Source of the DNA: JBBQVO01 sp038211505
GTDB lineage: Bacteria; Chloroflexota; Dehalococcoidia; DSTF01; JACRBR01
Length of the DNA stretch: 5,475 nt
NCBI GenBank assembly: GCA_038211505.1
Contig: JBBQVO010000208.1
Location: forward strand, 1 to 5,475
Direction: 5' to 3'
Each line of letters begins with the position of its first letter. Position 1 is the stretch's first letter. The notes under the pieces are model-generated. The model searched no databases. It saw nothing but the letters and a program-made list of their open reading frames with translations, and had not been told where the DNA came from. Shown here one piece after another: positions 1-3,912 of the stretch. The position numbers were made by a program, and so were the translations under genes.

Positions 1-17
1 GTCTGAACTCCAGTCAC
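1..17. other. Sequencing-adapter remnant at contig edge
   Basis: GTCTGAACTCCAGTCAC is identical to the last 17 nt of the Illumina TruSeq index-side adapter. On the minus strand the larC reading frame is clearly homologous up to the Asp-Ile codons ending at base 18. It then reads Val-Thr-Gly-Val-Gln, where LarC proteins normally continue Val-Gly-Ala; the Val codon GTG is supplied by the adapter itself. The match boundary and the loss of homology coincide at base 17/18. These bases are therefore most likely artefact, not genome. Confidence 0.9.
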
Positions 18-404
18 GATATCGACGATCGCGTCGAGCGCGCCGACCTCGTGAAAGTGCACCGCATCGATATCGACGCCATGCACACGCGCCTCCGCCT
101 CGCCGAGCGCGCGAAAGATCGAGGACGCCGAGTGTTTGTCGCTTTCGGGGAGCGACGATGCCTCGATCAGCGAGACGATATCGCTGAGATTGCGGCGAGG
201 CTGCTTCGCGTCGGCGAGATCGACGTGCGCGCGGGTCGCCGCGATGCCGGAGCGCGAGACGCGCTCGCTACGCAGCTCCCAGCCATCGACGTTGAGCTTC
301 GCCAGCTCTTCGCGCAGCGACCCGACGTCCACGCCGGCATCGAGCAGCGCGCCGAGGAGCATGTCGCCGCTGATGCCGGAGAAGCAATCGAGGTAGGCGA
401 TCAC
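18..404 (-). CDS. larC: LarC, nickel-pincer cofactor nickel insertase (N-terminal part)
   Basis: This encodes the first 129 residues of LarC, the cytoplasmic enzyme that inserts nickel into the pyridinium-3,5-bisthiocarboxylate mononucleotide to complete the nickel-pincer cofactor of LarA-type racemases (known for the family). The start region reads IAYLDCFSGISGDMLLGALL, the LarC N-terminal hallmark. Later come a WELR..RV.R.GI.AT segment, LSDIVSLIEASSLP, and near residue 110 VHGVDIDAVHFHEVGALDAIVDI, broken here only by my spacing: VHGVDIDAVHF then HEVGALDAIVDI. The histidine-rich stretch many LarCs have after about residue 65 is short or absent. The start is GTG at 404-402; its G and T lie in the end of the upstream gene and its TG doubles as part of that gene's TGA stop (GTGA overlap). 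No Shine-Dalgarno precedes it, which suggests translational coupling. The next ATG, at residue 15, would delete the conserved motif. The remainder (LarC is usually about 400 residues) is lost at the adapter-bearing edge. Confidence 0.92.
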
Positions 405-1054
405 GGCAGCAGTTTGAAGGAGGCGACGAACGCATCGAACTGCGCCTGGTACTTGGGCCGATCGCCCGCCGCGGTTGTCGTCGAGATCGTCCAATCGCAC
501 TTGTTGTTGCTGAAGAAGAACTCCTGCTTGTCGAGCGGCGGGGTGGACTGCGTCGGCGAGCGGAAGTCGTAGGTGAGCACCGTCGCGTCGATGCCGCTCA
601 CCTTCGATTGCGAGACCTGGATGTTTTTGTTGACGCCTTCGCGCGCCGTCGTCGTCTTCACGTTCTGGATGCGCTCGGGCACAGTCGCCACCTTGATGAC
701 GATGCAGTTGATGGCGATGTTCGCCTGCACGTTCGCGCCCGGCAGAAGCGGCTCGAAAATGGCGTCAAGGCTGGCATCGAGCGTCTGGATCTGGTTCGGC
801 TTGAAGTGCCAGCCCGTGGGCATCGTCGCGCTGTAGCCCTTCCCGGTAGAGACGATTTGATCGCCGGTGATCTGCGGCGTGGCAAACGGCGTCACATTCG
901 CCGAGACGCCACCCGGCGTCGAGCCCGTGACAATCGTCGCCGGTGTGCCGCCCGCCGTCGGCGACTTGGCGCTGTCGCCGCCATTGCATGCTCCGCCAAC
1001 TGTGGCCGCTGCGGCGAGCGCGGCGATCGGCACGATGCTCCAGCTGAACTTCAT
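401..1054 (-). CDS. Putative secreted lipoprotein with PsbP/DUF1795-like domain
   Basis: A 217-residue predicted exported protein of unknown function. Residues 1-22 form a signal peptide: a Lys-2 start, a hydrophobic Ile/Ala/Val core, then VGGA before Cys23. This is an acceptable but non-canonical lipobox, since -3 is Gly rather than Leu. Residues 24-65 are a Thr/Pro/Gly/Ser-rich, low-complexity linker typical of cell-surface lipoproteins. The folded part (about 70-217) begins KGYSATMPTGWHF and ends with a Trp-Thr-Ile strand and the helix QFDAFVASFKLLP. That arrangement resembles the PsbP/Mog1/DUF1795 fold; the assignment is by pattern only. Cys117 and Cys186 could form a disulfide outside the membrane. 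The ATG start at 1054-1052 has GGAG 8 nt upstream. It overlaps larC by 4 nt, so the two are probably one operon although no functional link is evident. Confidence 0.8.
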   Translation of the reverse strand: MKFSWSIVPIAALAAAATVGGACNGGDSAKSPTAGGTPATIVTGSTPGGVSANVTPFATPQITGDQIVSTGKGYSATMPTGWHFKPNQIQTLDASLDAIFEPLLPGANVQANIAINCIVIKVATVPERIQNVKTTTAREGVNKNIQVSQSKVSGIDATVLTYDFRSPTQSTPPLDKQEFFFSNNKCDWTISTTTAAGDRPKYQAQFDAFVASFKLLP

Positions 1055-1062
1055 CGACGGGG

Positions 1063-1066
1063 CTCC
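1063..1066 (-). promoter_or_regulatory. Shine-Dalgarno of the lipoprotein gene
   Basis: On the minus strand GGAG lies 8 nt before the ATG at 1054. It supports that start and contrasts with the plus-strand genes at 1270 and 2003, which have no ribosome-binding site. Confidence 0.6.
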
Positions 1067-1091
1067 GATCCGTTATGGCAGGCTGCAAGCC

Positions 1092-1120
1092 ATCATAGCA
1101 TCGACGAATCGGCGTCGCCA
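1092..1120 (-). promoter_or_regulatory. Candidate promoter for lipoprotein-larC operon
   Basis: On the minus strand, TATGAT at 1097-1092 matches the TATAAT -10 consensus in five of six positions. At 17-bp spacing a weak -35 (TGGCGA, 1120-1115) matches TTGACA in only three positions. Transcription would begin near 1085, giving a leader of about 30 nt that contains the GGAG site. This is inferred from sequence alone. Confidence 0.4.
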
Positions 1121-1235
1121 CGCAGCCGCGGGCGGCGATGTGCGAAGTCCCACAAATACGGCGGCGCGCCATCGGTGGGTGCTCAGAGTCAAACACTACC
1201 GGCACAATCCTCCACTGTCCTAGGCGAGACATGTC

Positions 1236-1263
1236 GAGTCGCCGCTGACTCATCCGTTATAGT
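1236..1263 (+). promoter_or_regulatory. Candidate leaderless promoter with inverted repeat upstream of the TA module
   Basis: TATAGT at 1258-1263 lies exactly 6 nt before the ATG at 1270. Transcription would therefore start at or next to the A of ATG, giving a leaderless mRNA; no Shine-Dalgarno is present. Just upstream is the inverted repeat GAGTC-N6-GACTC (1236-1251), in the -20 to -35 area, where an autorepressor could bind. A further GAGTC copy is at 1186-1190. No good -35 hexamer is visible. The remainder of the 215-nt divergent gap (1055-1269) shows nothing else I can name. Confidence 0.4.
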
Positions 1264-1269
1264 TCCGTC

Positions 1270-1595
1270 ATGGATGACCTGATCTTCACCCGACTGGGGG
1301 CGACGGAAGTCGAGATCGCCGACTTCTGCCGGAAGTGGAAGATCTCGCGGTTCGATTGTTCGGATCGGCGCTTCGCGACGACTTCGACGACGAGAGCGAC
1401 GTTGATGTGCTGGTCGTCTTTACGGACGAGCGATCGATCCGTCTCGACGACATCATGACGATGGAAAGCGAGCTGCAGGAGTTGTTCGGTCGCAAAGTCG
1501 ACCTGATCAAGCGTCACCTGGTCGAGGAGAGCCGCAACTGGATCCGCAGGAAGGCCATCCGGAGTACTGCTCGTCTCGTCTATGCGTCGGCCTGA
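1270..1595 (+). pseudogene. mntA: MntA-family nucleotidyltransferase antitoxin, frameshifted
   Basis: This is an MNT-domain minimal nucleotidyltransferase. In type VII toxin-antitoxin systems this family AMPylates the HepT toxin on a tyrosine and so neutralises it (family knowledge). From ATG 1270 the frame reads to IADFCRKWKI (codons to about 1344), as in intact homologues, but then runs out of homology and stops at 1458. The homologous continuation lies one frame over from about 1341: AVRLFGSALRDD, then ESDVDVLVVF. There Gly-Ser (1362-1367) and Asp-x-Asp (1398-1406) form the catalytic GS-x10-DxD motif. The tail GRKVDLI and the RRKAIRSTARLVYASA end are typical. The span is 326 nt, one short of 109 codons, so a single missing base around 1341-1346 restores a 108-residue protein of normal length. 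An internal GTG at 1335 could start a fragment lacking the first helix. The end overlaps the toxin start by 14 nt. Confidence 0.85.
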
Positions 1596-1929
1596 TGACG
1601 CGGCCCTCGTAGTCGACATCATCGTTGCCGCCGAGGACGCTACACCTCTCTGCGGCCGAAACGTATGACTCGTACGTAGATGAATACAAGCTCCAACTTG
1701 CGCTCGCGAGACTGATCGAGATTATGGGCGAAGCCGCATCCAAGCTGTCGCCCGAGTTTCGCGCGTCGACCGCGCACGTGCCTGGGCCAAAATCACGGGG
1801 ATGCGCCACCGCCTGATTCACAACTACCGGGAGATCGATCTGTTGATGGTGTGGGAGACCGTTCGGAACGATCTGCCGATTTTGCTCGATCAGTTGAAGG
1901 CCCTGGTAGAACCAGAAGCACCTGAGTAA
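1582..1929 (+). pseudogene. hepT: HepT-family HEPN toxin (DUF86), doubly frameshifted
   Basis: HepT proteins are HEPN-fold RNases paired with MntA (family knowledge). From ATG 1582 the frame begins MRRPDDAALVVDIIVAAEDA, a typical start, and hits TGA at 1666-1668. Homology resumes in the +1 frame (TYDSYVDEYKLQLALARLIE, then IMGEAASKLSPEFRA) and runs to about 1781. It then returns to the original frame as WAKITGMRHRLIHNYREI and continues to the TAA at 1927-1929. The catalytic Rx4HxY motif is intact at 1804-1827 (Arg, His, Tyr codons). The first indel lies between about 1640 and 1661: either one extra A in AAA 1659-1661, giving GRTYDSY, or a 2-nt loss near 1640. The second is a missing base at CCTGGG 1781-1786, where CCN-TGG (Pro-Trp) is expected. 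Total span corresponds to 115 codons, the normal size. As written, only a 28-residue peptide can be made from the proper start. Confidence 0.85.
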
Positions 1930-1990
1930 CGTGTCCGGCAATCTCGGTACGGGCAAGCGACATGCCGTCGCGCTACCGCGCCGCCGCTTC

Positions 1991-1996
1991 TACACT
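1991..1996 (+). promoter_or_regulatory. Candidate leaderless -10 box for the TIM-barrel gene
   Basis: TACACT (TAnnnT type) is placed 6 nt before ATG 2003, the same geometry as TATAGT before ATG 1270. No Shine-Dalgarno precedes this ATG. Both points favour transcription starting at the start codon itself. No convincing -35 element is visible about 17 bp further upstream. The preceding 61 nt (1930-1990) contain nothing else recognisable. Confidence 0.4.
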
Positions 1997-2002
1997 GAAC
2001 TC

Positions 2003-2920
2003 ATGACCCTCTCACTTAGCACGATGTGGGCGCAGCAGGAGCGGTTTGTCGCGGATATGCATGCGTTCGTGCGCGAGACGCTGGCGCTGGGGTATGACGC
2101 GATCGAGGTCAGCCACTCGACGGCGACGGCGCCGTTCGAGCGGTTGATGCGGTACGAGGGCGTGCCGATCTCGTCGATCCATGCGCCGGCGCCGTTGGTG
2201 CGTGACAACGCGAACAAGTCGAACAGCTCGCTGAATCTCGCGTCGACAGACGAGGACGAGCGGCGGGCGGCGATCGCCTACACGAAGAACACGATCGATC
2301 TGACGAAGCGGTACGGCGGGCGATCGGTCGTCGTGCATCTCGGCGGCGTCGGCACGCCGATGTTCGACGCCGAACGCGACATGCGTCGCCTCTACGACTC
2401 CGGCACACACGACGGCGATCGCATGGAGGAGCTGCGGGCGCAGTGTCACAAGCAGCGCGCCGAGCAGGCGGAGCCGTGGCTTGAGAAGGCACGCAAAACG
2501 CTGCGCGAGCTCGTCGACCACGCGCAGCCGCAGGGCATCGCGATCGGCATCGAGAACCGGCTGCACTATCACGAGATCCCGCAGCCAGCCGAGGCGGAAT
2601 GGCTGCTGCGCGACTACACGAACGACGTAGCCGGTTACTGGCACGACGTCGGCCACGCCGAGGTGCAGTGGCGGCTTGGCCTCGTCGACAAGCGGTTGTG
2701 GCTCGACACGAACGGTGCCCGCTGCATCGGCTGTCACCTGCACGATGTCACCGGCCTGGCGGATCATCGCGCGCCCGGCCACGGCGACGTGGACTGGAGC
2801 TACATCGCCGCCGGCATTCCCGCGAGCGCGCTGCACGTCTTCGAGATCAACCAGTCGCAGCCGGCGGACGCCGTCGCGGCGGCGATCCCGTTTCTGCGTG
2901 AACGCGGCGTGATCGCGTAG
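2003..2920 (+). CDS. Sugar-phosphate isomerase/epimerase-like TIM-barrel protein
   Basis: A 305-residue protein of the xylose-isomerase-like TIM-barrel (AP endonuclease 2) superfamily, usually cytoplasmic, divalent-metal-dependent sugar isomerases, epimerases or lyases; the exact substrate cannot be read from sequence. The barrel strands and likely metal or active-site residues appear in order: YDAIEVSHS (Glu35), ISSIHAP (His60), SVVVHLGG (His112), IAIGIENR (Glu184), YWHDVGHAEV (Asp215, His218), IGCHLHDV (His245, His247), HGDVDW (His260, Asp263) and HVFEIN (Glu281). The length is normal for the family. The open frame extends upstream to a GTG at 1931, but residues coded there show no family resemblance, and the ATG at 2003 starts directly at the first beta strand (MTLSLSTMW). 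That ATG sits 6 nt after a -10-like box. It is followed after 26 nt by a nucleotidyltransferase, probably in the same transcript. Confidence 0.88.
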   Translation: MTLSLSTMWAQQERFVADMHAFVRETLALGYDAIEVSHSTATAPFERLMRYEGVPISSIHAPAPLVRDNANKSNSSLNLASTDEDERRAAIAYTKNTIDLTKRYGGRSVVVHLGGVGTPMFDAERDMRRLYDSGTHDGDRMEELRAQCHKQRAEQAEPWLEKARKTLRELVDHAQPQGIAIGIENRLHYHEIPQPAEAEWLLRDYTNDVAGYWHDVGHAEVQWRLGLVDKRLWLDTNGARCIGCHLHDVTGLADHRAPGHGDVDWSYIAAGIPASALHVFEINQSQPADAVAAAIPFLRERGVIA

Positions 2921-2936
2921 CCTCGCCGTTGTCATC

Positions 2937-2940
2937 GGAG
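2937..2940 (+). promoter_or_regulatory. Shine-Dalgarno deciding the TTG start of the nucleotidyltransferase
   Basis: GGAG lies 6 nt upstream of TTG 2947. The earlier in-frame TTG at 2929 has no such site, so 2947 is preferred. GTG 2968 and ATG 2971 remain possible but would trim the first helix of the domain. Confidence 0.5.
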
Positions 2941-2946
2941 CCGCAG

Positions 2947-3696
2947 TTGATCAACGTTGATGCGAAAGTGATGCGTGTTGTTCGCGCCGTTGCGCGCGAA
3001 GCGATCGCCGACGGAGCGGAAGCCGTCGCGCTGTTGGGTAGCCACGCGCGCGGCGACGCAAGCCCGCACTCCGACGTCGATGTCGTCGTCATCGGCCGCG
3101 AATCGGACGACGCGCTGCGCCGGCAGAGCAGTCTTCTCATGTCGATCTCGTGGGTGACGGAGGCTCAGTGCGCGCGGGACTTGCGATCGCCCGCGTTCGC
3201 CGGCATGTATGTGCCGGGCTGGCGCGAGGCGCTGATCATCGCTGATCCGCATGGCGTAGCCGCGCGAACGCAGCGACGCGCGATCGCCTTTCGCTGGGAC
3301 GCGATCGCTGCCGCGTGCGATGCCTGGGTGGCGGATGAGATCACCGGCTACGCCGAGGAAGTGCACAAGCTCGTCGCGGCGATGGAGCAGAAACAGGCGC
3401 ACGCCAGCGCGGTGCAGCGATCGGTGCTCGCGCTTCGTCTCGCGAAGATCATGTCCGTCCACCACCGTATCCTGTACGGCTCCGAGAACGTGTTGTGGAA
3501 TCTCGTGGCGGAAGCGATGGGCGCGCCGTGGCAACGCGCGCAAGCGGCCGCGCTGAGCGAGTCAGGCGAGTCGCTCGCCGAGAGCTGTCGCGCAGCGCTC
3601 AAGTTGTATGCGCTCGCCGCACACGAGGTGTCGCGTCTGCTCGATCGCCGGCATCGCGCCGTCGTGGACCATGCGTGTGCGTTGGCGGAGCGCTGA
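2947..3696 (+). CDS. Two-domain nucleotidyltransferase (Pol-beta superfamily)
   Basis: A protein of 249 residues (255 if TTG 2929 is used). The N-terminal 110 residues or so are a nucleotidyltransferase domain. The strand AVALLGS is followed by HARGDASPHSDVDVVVIG, forming the GS-x10-DxD metal-binding motif (Gly-Ser at residues 31-32, Asp43 and Asp45). A later strand, EALIIADPHG, could carry the third acidic residue. Residues from about 118 to the end are almost entirely helical and Ala/Arg/Leu-rich, including a VHHRILYGSENVLWNLV segment, as in aminoglycoside-nucleotidyltransferase-like proteins whose C-terminal helical bundle binds or positions the substrate. Resistance activity cannot be inferred. 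Unlike the MntA-like gene at 1270, it is long and has no separate HEPN partner. It starts 26 nt after the TIM-barrel gene, so co-transcription is likely. The precise substrate is unknown. Confidence 0.8.
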   Translation: MINVDAKVMRVVRAVAREAIADGAEAVALLGSHARGDASPHSDVDVVVIGRESDDALRRQSSLLMSISWVTEAQCARDLRSPAFAGMYVPGWREALIIADPHGVAARTQRRAIAFRWDAIAAACDAWVADEITGYAEEVHKLVAAMEQKQAHASAVQRSVLALRLAKIMSVHHRILYGSENVLWNLVAEAMGAPWQRAQAAALSESGESLAESCRAALKLYALAAHEVSRLLDRRHRAVVDHACALAER

Positions 3697-3743
3697 CGGA
3701 GGGATGCGACCTGTTGACCATCGAACGTTCGCGCACGACGATC

Positions 3744-3767
3744 ACTCACCCCTCCTTTCGGGGGAGT
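3744..3767 (+). terminator. GC-rich hairpin after the nucleotidyltransferase gene
   Basis: ACTC (3744-3747) pairs with GAGT (3764-3767) and CCCC (3749-3752) with GGGG (3760-3763), with A3748 bulged and a 7-nt loop. It lies 48 nt after the stop codon. No T-tract follows, so it may be a terminator of weak type or part of an intergenic repeat. Confidence 0.35.
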
Positions 3768-3786
3768 CTGCGACGGCTTCCGGCCA

Positions 3787-3811
3787 CCCCTCTCCCTCAA
3801 GGGGCGAGGGG
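3787..3811. terminator. Strong hairpin between convergent genes
   Basis: CCCCTC (3787-3792) pairs with GAGGGG (3806-3811). After a T/C mismatch, CCCT (3794-3797) pairs with GGGG (3801-3804) including one T-G pair, closed by a CAA loop. This gives ten pairs, and the hairpin forms on either strand. It sits between two gene ends facing each other, where a bidirectional terminator is expected, but neither side has an oligo-T tail. CACCCCTC occurs both here (3785-3792) and in the preceding hairpin (3747-3754), suggesting a small repeat unit. Confidence 0.45.
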
Positions 3812-3841
3812 CTTGGTTCTAGCATTGAGGCTAAGAACAAG
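3812..3841. repeat. Imperfect inverted repeat in the convergent gap
   Basis: CTTGGTTCTAG (3812-3822) and CTAAGAACAAG (3831-3841) pair over ten bases with one bulged base on each arm and an 8-nt loop. It abuts the preceding hairpin directly. Its function is unknown. The rest of the 216-nt gap (3697-3912) includes an 18-bp near-palindrome at 3850-3867 with one mismatched pair and shows no gene. Confidence 0.35.
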
Positions 3842-3912
3842 ATGGCGATCGGATCCGGCCGCATCCGACGTTGCCTGTTCTGAGTGGCCCGCGTCTGATC
3901 AATTCCGCCAGC

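Noticed and set aside
1335..1595. A genuine shorter nucleotidyltransferase starting at GTG 1335
   Set aside because: The first helix (FCRKW) typical of MntA proteins is present just upstream in the other frame, so a frameshift explains the data better than an internal start.
1625..1816. Separate small protein read from the TTG at 1625
   Set aside because: It is the displaced middle of the frameshifted HepT gene. Its first residues and its end after 1781 are out of the homologous frame.
1931..2002. Upstream GTG extension of the TIM-barrel protein
   Set aside because: The extra 24 residues include a basic, non-conserved stretch and begin 2 nt after the HepT stop. The ATG at 2003 begins at the first barrel strand.
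2723..2737. CxxCH (Cys-Ile-Gly-Cys-His) resembling a c-type heme attachment site in the TIM-barrel protein
   Set aside because: The protein has no signal peptide, and the His lies in the family's usual strand (HLHD). The match is coincidental.
2012..2935. Long open frame (307 codons) on the minus strand opposite the TIM-barrel gene
   Set aside because: It is Arg/Val/Asp-rich with no family resemblance, and it mirrors the codons of a clearly homologous plus-strand gene. It is a high-GC shadow.
3839..3884. Possible mobile-element end or attachment site in the convergent gap
   Set aside because: No transposase, integrase, target duplication or tRNA end is present. The near-palindrome alone does not support it.
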